DNA of 21,503 nt, taken from IMG/VR virus record IMGVR_UViG_3300017748_000175, positions 1 through 21,503 of that record; one strand, given 5' to 3'. Positions 8,018-14,622 of the stretch are shown here, piece by piece. This stretch comes from a virus. The notes beneath the pieces are model-generated. The model was not told where the DNA came from, searched no databases, and was given only the letters and a program-made list of their open reading frames with translations. Position numbers and translations under genes: made by a program. The number at the start of each line of letters is the position of its first letter. Position 1 is the first letter of the stretch.

Positions 8018-9042
8018 GGTGGAACCCTACGGGTGATGATAGTCGCCAGTCCATTGACGAGTACGAGGCCGAAACAGGTCACACTGATGAGGCCGAGTGG
8101 TACCGCCGTAGCAGGTACGACTGGAACCCCAACGACCAAGATGGGTCCATCCTCCGCATCTCCAAGTCAAGTCTTGGTACATACGGGTGGTGCCCTCAGC
8201 AATACTACATCGCTCGCTTCCTACGTATCAAAGAAGAGCAGAACGATGCCATGACCCGTGGTTCTAACGTCCACGACTTCGTTGAGTTCTTTTGGGCTGA
8301 TTTTAATGCCGAGGAAGAAGTCGTGAACCTTTACGAAAGCGGGAAGACCGAAGAGGCCCGCGAATTGTTTTACACTCATGCTACTCCCGAACCACCTGAA
8401 CCATACGAGTTCGGTGAGCCGGAGCAGATTCTCCAATGGTTGGAATGGCAATACCAACGTCTTGTCCAAGGTGGTATCAAGAACTGGAGTCCTGCTTCAG
8501 TTGAAGCACACGTACACGCAAACCGTTACGTCGAAGTGGAGGATGAAGCGATTCCCATTCACCTGTCGGGTTTCATTGATTCCATCTTTCCCACCGGTCA
8601 CGGTACATTCGCACTCATGGAACTGAAGACAGGCAAGTGGAAGGACCGCAGTGGTCTGAGTAAGATGCGCAAGGAAATGGGCTTCTATCAGATGTTCCTG
8701 AACAACAGTCCACACGCTGAATTTCTGCCCATTTCTCATTGGGGATGGGAGTTTCCCGGTGGTGCTGAGAAAGATGGTGAACGCAACGCTCTTGTGTACG
8801 AGGAAGTCAAAACACGTACACTCACCAGTGTTGAGAACGCACTGAAGAAACTCGTTACTGCTCACGTGAACATGGACTTCCCGCCCGACCCGTGGCTCGG
8901 TAGGCCCAAGCGCGACAAGGAGGGGAACATGCTTCCGTGGGAGCAGCAGTTGATGAAATGTAACTGGTGTTCATTTCATGAGCATTGCGATTTTTGGTCA
9001 GTGACAGACAAATACCTTGATGAATTGGAGAGAGCAGAATGA
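8014..9042 (+). CDS. Cas4/RecB-like PD-(D/E)XK nuclease with Fe-S cysteines
   Basis: 342 residues. It resembles the RecB-family exonuclease domain shared by Cas4, AddB and Dna2. The N-terminal part has ISKSSLGTYGWCPQQYYI with C60, and a histidine (H87) in GSNVHDF. The catalytic core is D189 (SGFIDS) and E203-x-K205 (MELKTGKW), then YQ at 225-226. The C-terminus has KCNWCSFHEHC, giving C316, C319 and C325. One early and three late cysteines are the layout of the iron-sulfur cluster that locks this nuclease fold. Likely role: 5'- or 3'-end resection of DNA during viral recombination or processing of replication intermediates. There is no cas1/cas2 or CRISPR array nearby, so a CRISPR role is not supported. 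Its start makes an ATGA overlap with the preceding gene. Confidence 0.87.
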   Translation: MRWNPTGDDSRQSIDEYEAETGHTDEAEWYRRSRYDWNPNDQDGSILRISKSSLGTYGWCPQQYYIARFLRIKEEQNDAMTRGSNVHDFVEFFWADFNAEEEVVNLYESGKTEEARELFYTHATPEPPEPYEFGEPEQILQWLEWQYQRLVQGGIKNWSPASVEAHVHANRYVEVEDEAIPIHLSGFIDSIFPTGHGTFALMELKTGKWKDRSGLSKMRKEMGFYQMFLNNSPHAEFLPISHWGWEFPGGAEKDGERNALVYEEVKTRTLTSVENALKKLVTAHVNMDFPPDPWLGRPKRDKEGNMLPWEQQLMKCNWCSFHEHCDFWSVTDKYLDELERAE

Positions 9043-9332
9043 ATGATATTGCATATGAAATCGAAGAGCGCCTACGAGAGCGCATCACCCCACCCGATAG
9101 GGTGCGGGTCATGACCTCAAGCGCACGGGGGTTGCTGCCCAACCGTGCGCCATTTGTGCGTGTTGTGTACAAGCAGCACACCCTTGACCAATGGCTCGAT
9201 GAAGGTGAGGCTCCTGCTTATTTCAACGACGTTCACTACACGGTACACCCGTCATGGCTCAAGCCATCGAAGCGCAGTGAACTGGTGGAGATGTTGGAGT
9301 CTAACCTTGACGACCTGATGAACAAGTGGTGA
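9039..9332 (+). CDS. Unknown protein, 97 aa
   Basis: 97 residues, no family recognised. It starts in an ATGA overlap with the nuclease gene and ends 4 bases before the primase gene. The N-terminus is a charged helix (YEIEERLRERI), the middle is strand-like (RAPFVRVVYKQHTLDQW), and the C-terminus is another charged helix (ELVEMLESNLDDLMNKW). No cysteine pairs, signal peptide or membrane segment. Its position between a nuclease and the primase suggests a small replication accessory factor, but nothing in the sequence shows this. Confidence 0.75.
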   Translation: MNDIAYEIEERLRERITPPDRVRVMTSSARGLLPNRAPFVRVVYKQHTLDQWLDEGEAPAYFNDVHYTVHPSWLKPSKRSELVEMLESNLDDLMNKW

Positions 9333-9336
9333 TACC

Positions 9337-10425
9337 ATGACGTTCGTGCCACTCGACTTTCCCCGTGAAGTGCTTGAACTACCAAGCAACGGGGAACGCG
9401 GGTGGCGTCGTATCGTGCGTACGCCTGAAGAGTTGGAGTCGTACTGGAACGGCAAGAGTGGTTCAGGTAACGTGTACATGACGGCGTATGGGTACAACAA
9501 GACGACTGCACCGAAGCATCACCGCGTGGACTACAACACTCCACGCATCCATCACTTCGTCATGGACTTCGACTGCAAGGACTTCAAGGCCAAAGGCGCA
9601 GACGTATCGTTTGACAAACCGCAGGATGAAGTGCGCAGGTTGCACAGGTATCTGATGAGTCACGACACCAAGCACTTCGTGTGGTTCAGCGGTGGTGGGT
9701 ACCACGTTTGGATTCCGCTTGACCGTACGCTTGAACCCGCATCAGGTGGCGAGTTGTCTCAAATCAAGTACACTGGACGCTTGCTCATCAACCAGTGGGA
9801 GCAGGACATTGGTGTACTGCGTTGCAACGACCCGACTGTGGCATTCGACACAAGCGGTATGATTCGCATTCCGAACTCGTACAACGCCCGTCGTGATTGT
9901 TGGGGCGTACCGTTGACGAGCAAGCAAGTTCTTTCAGCCTCATACGACGACCTAATGGAAATGGCCATGGGGCCACACTCGGGGTACATACCGCTCGGTA
10001 CAACACCAGTGGCGTTTGAGGTCAAGGAGTCGGTTCTCAAGCAGATGATGAACCTTGAGCCAGTGAGCCTACCGACCACCAGTCTGTCTGATATTCACGT
10101 GTTGCCCTGTCTTGCACAGGGAGCGATGGGTGGGGGCAACCCTACCCACAGGGAGCGATACCACTTCGCCTCCTACCTTGCAGACCGCCTTCGCATGTTC
10201 TTCCCGCATTGGCGCATCACGGACGAAGAGAAGGAAGAGCATGTGCTGACCATCAACTCGTTCATCGCGCAGCAGGGTTGGGTTGACTACAAACCCGAGA
10301 AGACTGATGAGCAGGTGCGCAGCATCGTGATGACGGGCTACTCAAGTGCAACATGTGCTACCCTGTACCAAGAAGGGTATTGCATGGGTAAATGCAAGTA
10401 CTACGACGGAACGGGGGAGATTTGA
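9337..10425 (+). CDS. priS: Archaeo-eukaryotic primase (AEP) catalytic protein
   Basis: 362 residues. It makes the primers extended by PolB. AEP motif I is MDFDCKD with D77 and D79. Motif II is SGGGYH with S118 and H123. Motif III is around FDTSGMIRIPNSYN (D171, R177, P179). These are the metal- and nucleotide-binding residues of the PriS/AEP fold. The C-terminal ~90 residues contain a helical part and then C340, C349 and C353 (CATLYQEGYCMGKC), a possible metal-binding end that may take over functions of the absent large subunit. No PriL is visible in this window. GGTGAT just upstream of the ATG at 9337 acts as ribosome-binding site. The stop overlaps the next start as TGATG. Family assignment is strong; whether it works as primase alone or as primase-polymerase is unknown. 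Confidence 0.88.
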   Translation: MTFVPLDFPREVLELPSNGERGWRRIVRTPEELESYWNGKSGSGNVYMTAYGYNKTTAPKHHRVDYNTPRIHHFVMDFDCKDFKAKGADVSFDKPQDEVRRLHRYLMSHDTKHFVWFSGGGYHVWIPLDRTLEPASGGELSQIKYTGRLLINQWEQDIGVLRCNDPTVAFDTSGMIRIPNSYNARRDCWGVPLTSKQVLSASYDDLMEMAMGPHSGYIPLGTTPVAFEVKESVLKQMMNLEPVSLPTTSLSDIHVLPCLAQGAMGGGNPTHRERYHFASYLADRLRMFFPHWRITDEEKEEHVLTINSFIAQQGWVDYKPEKTDEQVRSIVMTGYSSATCATLYQEGYCMGKCKYYDGTGEI

Positions 10426-10739
10426 TGCCGCGATTGAAATGTGTTCTGTGTGGTACATGGGGTATGCGTAAAGCGGTCAAACATGATGAAACAACATTTG
10501 TTTGTTCCGCCTGTCGCTCGGAACCGCCTTCTGAAGAATGGAGATGTAAAGGTCAACGCCCTCACAACAGGGGTCGTTGCAATTACTGGGCCAACGAAAA
10601 GAATGGTTATTGCAGTCGTCACGCAGGAGCAACACAGTGCTCGGCCATGAATCACAAAACAAGGGAACGGTGTACCACAACCGCAGTTAAACCAAACTCT
10701 ACTTGTCATCTTCACAAAGGCTACTGGGGGGTTGACTGA
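10425..10739 (+). CDS. Small triple zinc-finger protein with two C-x10-C-x10-C-x2-H repeats
   Basis: 104 residues with a regular cysteine pattern. An N-terminal zinc ribbon uses C6/C9 and C27/C30. Two repeats follow with identical spacing: C41/C52/C63/H66 and C72/C83/C94/H97, each C-x10-C-x10-C-x2-H. The repeats resemble the DUF5763-type finger (C-x-G...R-C...YC-x-x-H). It probably binds nucleic acid or protein; no enzyme motif is present. The start overlaps the primase stop (TGATG at 10423-10427), and the stop overlaps the HNH gene in the same way. Codon use here is richer in A-ending codons (aaa, aca, gaa) than in the flanking replication genes, which hints that this gene and the next came in together, though this was judged by eye. 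Confidence 0.8.
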   Translation: MPRLKCVLCGTWGMRKAVKHDETTFVCSACRSEPPSEEWRCKGQRPHNRGRCNYWANEKNGYCSRHAGATQCSAMNHKTRERCTTTAVKPNSTCHLHKGYWGVD

Positions 10740-10743
10740 TGCC
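10732..10743 (+). repeat. Left copy of 12-base direct repeat bounding the HNH gene
   Basis: TTGACTGATGCC occurs here and again at 11681-11692. With four more bases on the left the match is 15 of 16 (GGGG/GGGA then the 12-mer). The copy spans the stop of the zinc-finger gene and the start of the HNH gene. Confidence 0.8.
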
Positions 10744-11701
10744 CACTACACGCGAGTGCATCGAATGCGGCACGACGTTTAAGCCGCTCACGTGCGATGT
10801 TGCCTGTTCCCCTGAATGCAAGCGAGAGCGAAGACTTGCTCGACAGATTGCTTATCGAAAAAGAAAGAAAGCGGCTCAACCTCCCCCTCCCCCTCTCCCC
10901 ATGAAAGAGTGCATCGAATGTGGCTCTTCTTTCCAACCATCGGACGTGAGAACCAAAATATGCTCCGATGAATGCAGGCGCTCTTTGGCAAGGCAAAGGC
11001 GGGAAAAGAAGCACGGGGGCGCAAAACCTCGCCAATGTTCTGAGTGCGGCGAGGTTTTCCAACCCCCATACGGGCGCGGCCATGAACTCATTACTCTTTG
11101 TTCTGAAGAGTGCAAATTGGTTAGTAGGCGAAAAAGTGGGCGAAAATACGCTCAAAAGAATGCTGAGAAATTACGAGCGAAACACGCTGAAAAAATGAAG
11201 TGTTCCGTTTACAGAAAAAATTGGGCATTACGCTCCGCTCGACGGAGAGCCAAGAACCCTGTTTTGGCAGATTGCGCGGTTTGTGGAACTCAGTTCAAAA
11301 AAATCAGGAGGGCGAAAACGTGTTCCGATGAATGTTCAAAGCAACTGAGAAGTGACCGTTACGCGAAGCCGGTGAACAGGATTTCTGCAAGGTTCGCAAT
11401 GGGAATCAGAAGGAGAATCAAGGGTGAAAGAAAAGCCGTTGATGTTTGGCAGACCTTAGACTTCAGCCCCGAGATGTTCATTCAAAGATTTGAGCGACTG
11501 TTCGTTGAAGGCATGTCGTGGGACAACATAGACGATTGGCACATTGACCACATTCGCCCTGTTTCATCCTTCACGTTCACCTCCGTGGACGACCCTGAGT
11601 TCAAGGCGTGTTGGGCGTTGGAGAACCTGCAACCGCTATGGGCTTTCGACAACATGAGCAAAGGTGCAAAATGGGAGGGATTGACTGATGCCGAAGCCTG
11701 A
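10739..11701 (+). CDS. HNH endonuclease with four zinc fingers
   Basis: 320 residues. Four C-x2-C...C-x3-C fingers are visible: C7/C10/C23/C27, C58/C61/C75/C79, C100/C103/C121/C125 and C179/C182/C195/C199. Each has the CxxCGxxF...CSxEC form seen in phage homing-type nucleases. A PPPPPLP linker separates fingers 1 and 2. The C-terminal HNH core is WHIDHIRPVSSF (D270, H271), then ENLQPL (N296) and DNMSKGAKW (N305). It likely cuts a specific DNA site and may be a free-standing homing endonuclease. The gene is A-rich and Lys/Arg-rich compared with its neighbours, and its boundaries carry a 12-base direct repeat (10732-10743 and 11681-11692). The last 14 bases overlap the ERCC4 gene in another frame. 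Enzyme class is confident; homing is inferred. Confidence 0.9.
   Translation: MPTTRECIECGTTFKPLTCDVACSPECKRERRLARQIAYRKRKKAAQPPPPPLPMKECIECGSSFQPSDVRTKICSDECRRSLARQRREKKHGGAKPRQCSECGEVFQPPYGRGHELITLCSEECKLVSRRKSGRKYAQKNAEKLRAKHAEKMKCSVYRKNWALRSARRRAKNPVLADCAVCGTQFKKIRRAKTCSDECSKQLRSDRYAKPVNRISARFAMGIRRRIKGERKAVDVWQTLDFSPEMFIQRFERLFVEGMSWDNIDDWHIDHIRPVSSFTFTSVDDPEFKACWALENLQPLWAFDNMSKGAKWEGLTDAEA
11681..11692 (+). repeat. Right copy of 12-base direct repeat bounding the HNH gene
   Basis: Second copy of TTGACTGATGCC, 949 bases from the first. It spans the start codon of the ERCC4 gene and lies inside the last codons of the HNH gene in a different frame. Loss of the intervening segment by recombination between the copies would leave an intact TGATG junction between the zinc-finger and ERCC4 genes. 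Confidence 0.8.
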
Positions 11702-12392
11702 CCTCATCATTGACTCAAATGAGCGTGGTATGTTGTGCGAATCAGTGCAACGTAAAGCCGCGAAGAGTGGCCTCGTTGTCGTACGTCAGTCCCTTGTGGT
11801 GGGCGACTACCAACTGGGCGGTGCGTTGATTGAGGCCAAGAGCATCAACGACCTGTTCATGTCGTCGCATAGCGGTCACCTGTGGCGTCAGTTGGACAAC
11901 ATGGATGCCAACTTTGAGCGGTTCTTCCTCGTCGTCCACGGCTCGGTCCAGAAGTACCTCGCCCAAGCCAAGGCAGCAGGCAAGAAGGTGTCCTACTCGC
12001 GTGTACAAAACGAACTGATGGGCACGCTTGCTCGCATCATGGCTGACTTTGAGTGTCAGGTTTTGTACACCACTGATACAAGTGAGGCTGCATCGTTCAT
12101 CGTACGCTTGCACGACAAGTTGCACAAGCCCGCCAGTGCGCACGGTGCCCACGCGCTACGCCGTGTATCATCCAATGACATTCGCATGGACATGCTGATG
12201 GCCGTACCGGGCATCGGGCGTGAGATTGCAGAAAGGCTACTCGACAAGTGTGGTAGTATCGAAGAGATGGCGCACCCGGAGTCACTGAAGCAGGTGAAGG
12301 GTTTCGGTGAATCACGCCGACGCCTTCTCACCAACGTACTGACGAGTGAAGAAGCCGTCAAACAGGAGCGAAAAGTCCGCCGAGGTATTTAA
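11688..12392 (+). CDS. XPF/ERCC4-type nuclease with C-terminal HhH domain
   Basis: 234 residues: an ERCC4 nuclease domain followed by a tandem helix-hairpin-helix domain, the layout of the nuclease half of Hef/XPF and of Mus81. Nuclease residues: D9 and E12-R13 in DSNERG, GDY at 39-41, then E49-A-K51 and D55. The family signature is ERKxxxD; here it reads EAKxxxD. HhH motifs lie at about 170-218 (VPGIGREIAERLL and VKGFGESRRRLL). It should cut branched DNA such as forks, flaps or recombination joints, probably as a dimer and perhaps with the clamp. There is no helicase domain, unlike euryarchaeal Hef. The ATG at 11688 lies inside the HNH gene, 10 bases after a GGGAGG element. The gene ends with a 33-base gap, one of the few breaks in the block. 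Confidence 0.92.
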   Translation: MPKPDLIIDSNERGMLCESVQRKAAKSGLVVVRQSLVVGDYQLGGALIEAKSINDLFMSSHSGHLWRQLDNMDANFERFFLVVHGSVQKYLAQAKAAGKKVSYSRVQNELMGTLARIMADFECQVLYTTDTSEAASFIVRLHDKLHKPASAHGAHALRRVSSNDIRMDMLMAVPGIGREIAERLLDKCGSIEEMAHPESLKQVKGFGESRRRLLTNVLTSEEAVKQERKVRRGI

Positions 12393-12425
12393 CCAACCAA
12401 AGGGAAGAGGGATGGAGGAGATTCA
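12385..12425 (+). promoter_or_regulatory. Weak candidate promoter and ribosome-binding site
   Basis: TATTTAA at 12385-12391 is the most TATA-like stretch near a gene break, about 35 bases before the ATG at 12426. A start of transcription some 25 bases downstream would leave a short leader containing GGAGGAG (about 12414-12420). The TATA-like bases overlap the stop of the ERCC4 gene, so chance is possible. Confidence 0.25.
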
Positions 12426-13820
12426 ATGGAACCGAAAAACTACACGGCAGTACAGAAGCATGACATCTTGAATGCATACCTGCATCATTTCTCACTCACT
12501 TCAATGAAGAACGAGGTGCCCGGCCTCCTGTCCTTCTTTTTCGTACAGGGTCAGGCTATCCTACCCTACATTCGTATTCCCACCGGTGATACTCACCTCG
12601 ACCCCCGAGTACACGTGTTTTGGATTCAACCTTCACGTACGGGGAAGTCCATTGCTTGGAACTTCATCAGTGACATCTGCGAGCATGCCGAAGTGCCCAT
12701 CGAGTTGTTCGCATCGGGTACAGACGCAGGGCTGATTGGCTCGACGGAAGCCGTGATGGACGGTGATGGTAAGCCCACCGGTGAGTACGAAACCATTGAC
12801 GGGTTGCTCGCAGGTCGCAAGGCCATCAACTTCGATGAAGGTTCCATCATTCTCAACCCCGGTAAGCACAGTCAGGAAACGGTCCTGTACCTTCAAACCG
12901 CCTGCAACCCAGTCGGCAGTGGTAACAATACGCTTGTCAAGCACATGAAGGGCAACAAGGTCGAGGCTGAGTCAAGTGTGTCCATGTGGATTACGACGTA
13001 CCCTCCCAAGGGTGTGAAGGAGTATGTGCTGACCAAAGGTATCTTCCAACGTGTTCTCCTGTACTGGAAGCACTGGGACATGGATGAGCGGCAAGGCGTG
13101 AGCATGAAGCGCCTCAGTACCTTCTATCGTAAGCCAGTGACGACTGAGTACTCAAGGGAAGACCTGTACGAGTACTTCCGTGAAACACAGAAGTGGGTGC
13201 GGGACAAGTTGCTGAACCTTGCTGAAATTAGGTTCAGCGTGTGGGACGAAATGCACAAGGACGAGAAAGAAGAATTGGTGCAGTCTCACATGTGGGACAT
13301 GTTCACTGCTGATGAGAACTACGAGATTGCACTGCATCAGGCATCTGAGGAAGTGTACGACCTGCTACGTGACATGGACCCATCCATGTCTGAAATCGTG
13401 GCCTCATTCACACCCGCCATTGAAAACTACCTCGGTATCTTTTCACTTCACATGGCGGTGCTTGAGCGTAGTGAGGTGATTCAAGCACACCACGTGGACA
13501 TGGCGCATGAAATTCTGCTCGACTTGTTCATCAATCTCATCTCATGGCTTGAGGACTCCGTGGAGATTGGCGGCAACAAGAACAAGGAGCAGAAGTTGCT
13601 CAACGACATGGTGAGCGCATACAACGTCTGTCAGCAGTACGAGATTGAAGGCATGGGTGACGGATGGCGTAGGAAGCAGAACGTGGTGGCAGCATACATG
13701 ACCGCTACCGGGCTTTCCAAGAGTTCGGCTGAGCGTCACTTCAAGGACTTCGGCTCTAAGTTGTTCTCCGGCAAGAAGAGCGGCGGTCGCATTTACCTAC
13801 GACGGAAGGGTGATGCCTGA
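12426..13820 (+). CDS. P-loop ATPase with C-terminal winged helix, candidate replicative helicase
   Basis: 464 residues. The Walker A-like loop QPSRTGKS (68-75) lacks the first Gly of GxxxxGKS. Walker B is INFDEGS with D137-E138. A sensor-1-like strand is at MWITTYPP (187-194) and a possible arginine finger is R209 in GIFQRVLLYW. The C-terminal ~60 residues (VAAYMTATGLSKSSAERHFKDFG to GGRIYLRR) fit a winged helix. This order recalls MCM- and DUF3987-type helicases, in which an Arg follows a GxxxR segment after sensor 1. The replication block otherwise lacks a helicase, so unwinding at the fork is the natural role; this is inference. Alternatives are a primase-associated ATPase or a regulator. 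GGAGGAG precedes the ATG at 12426, and the stop overlaps the next gene as TGATG. Confidence 0.62.
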   Translation: MEPKNYTAVQKHDILNAYLHHFSLTSMKNEVPGLLSFFFVQGQAILPYIRIPTGDTHLDPRVHVFWIQPSRTGKSIAWNFISDICEHAEVPIELFASGTDAGLIGSTEAVMDGDGKPTGEYETIDGLLAGRKAINFDEGSIILNPGKHSQETVLYLQTACNPVGSGNNTLVKHMKGNKVEAESSVSMWITTYPPKGVKEYVLTKGIFQRVLLYWKHWDMDERQGVSMKRLSTFYRKPVTTEYSREDLYEYFRETQKWVRDKLLNLAEIRFSVWDEMHKDEKEELVQSHMWDMFTADENYEIALHQASEEVYDLLRDMDPSMSEIVASFTPAIENYLGIFSLHMAVLERSEVIQAHHVDMAHEILLDLFINLISWLEDSVEIGGNKNKEQKLLNDMVSAYNVCQQYEIEGMGDGWRRKQNVVAAYMTATGLSKSSAERHFKDFGSKLFSGKKSGGRIYLRRKGDA

Positions 13821-14017
13821 TGCGTTGTGAGTTTCGTGTCAAGTACTGGAGTTCAGCGGGTGACCCGTGTGAAGACGAGTACTTGCTAAACGAAGAGTTG
13901 ATAGAGGTCACTCAAGTGACCACACATGATGAGCCTGTGGCTCAGTATTTTGCTTGCGAACCATGTATCAACGCAGCCAACAAAGTGATGAAGAATTACA
14001 AGGTGGTGTTGTCATGA
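13820..14017 (+). CDS. Unknown protein, 65 aa
   Basis: 65 residues, not recognised. It is bounded by a TGATG overlap with the helicase-like gene and an ATGA overlap with the exonuclease gene, which is good evidence that it is translated. It has C3, C17 and a CEPC pair near the C-terminus (FACEPCINAANKVMKNY), which could bind a metal or be coincidental. It is acidic in the middle (CEDEYLLNEELIEV). No membrane segment or signal peptide. Confidence 0.7.
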   Translation: MRCEFRVKYWSSAGDPCEDEYLLNEELIEVTQVTTHDEPVAQYFACEPCINAANKVMKNYKVVLS

Positions 14018-14622
14018 GTAACGTACTTGCATTGGACATTGAAACGGGCAACTACTCGTACGAGATTGGCGGTTGGGATAAGACTGCATCGTTTGAGCCA
14101 ACCGTGGTTGCAACGTGGGACGGAGCCGTAGGCAACGTGTACTGCAACAAGGCCGTTGATGTTGATGCTACGGTCAAAGACCTACACCCACGTACGTTGG
14201 GTGAAGACCTCACCAAGTACGTCGAAGATGGCGGCGTCATTCTTGGGCACAACATTCGCAAGTTTGACCTACCTGTTCTGCGTGACGCTTTGGACTGTTG
14301 GACTGCGGGTGACCTGCTTGGCAAGTCTGATGCCATCGTGGACACCAAGTTGCTTGTGCAAAAGGCAGGCATGACCGTTAAGGGTGGTGTACAATCCGCC
14401 CTTGGTGATTTGGTAAAGCACACGCTTTCGGATGCGAAACTGATGAGCAGCCACGATGCACCTGAAGCATGGCGTGCAGGCAAGTACGACGAGGTGGCAC
14501 AGTACTGCCTTAGTGACGCTCGCTTAACGCACGACCTGTACACGTTCGGTAAATCGAACGGCTATATTCGCTCCCGTGTCATGAAGACAGGGGAAGTGAT
14601 TGAATTGGAGGTGGAATGGTGA
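14014..14622 (+). CDS. Stand-alone DEDD (DnaQ/PolB-like) 3'-5' exonuclease
   Basis: 202 residues. Exo I is LALDIETG (D8, E10), Exo II is [12 protein letters not shown] (N80, D85), and Exo III is [12 protein letters not shown] (Y164, D168). All four DEDD acids and the Exo III Tyr are present, so it belongs to the DEDDy group, which includes the exonuclease domains of family B polymerases. It probably trims 3' ends or proofreads in trans; PolB in this window already has its own intact exonuclease, so a repair or recombination role is more likely. The start at 14014 is chosen for its ATGA overlap with the preceding gene; the frame is open upstream to 13954 only because of the neighbour. Its stop lies inside the first codons of the thermosome gene. 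Confidence 0.93.
   Translation: MSNVLALDIETGNYSYEIGGWDKTASFEPTVVATWDGAVGNVYCNKAVDVDATVKDLHPRTLGEDLTKYVEDGGVILGHNIRKFDLPVLRDALDCWTAGDLLGKSDAIVDTKLLVQKAGMTVKGGVQSALGDLVKHTLSDAKLMSSHDAPEAWRAGKYDEVAQYCLSDARLTHDLYTFGKSNGYIRSRVMKTGEVIELEVEW

Noticed and set aside
8014-9042. Cas4 of a CRISPR-Cas system
   Set aside because: No repeats, cas1 or cas2 in the window; the nuclease fits general viral DNA processing.
10880-10900. C/T-rich run as a regulatory or slippage site
   Set aside because: It is in frame and encodes a PPPPPLP linker between zinc fingers; no frameshifted continuation was seen.
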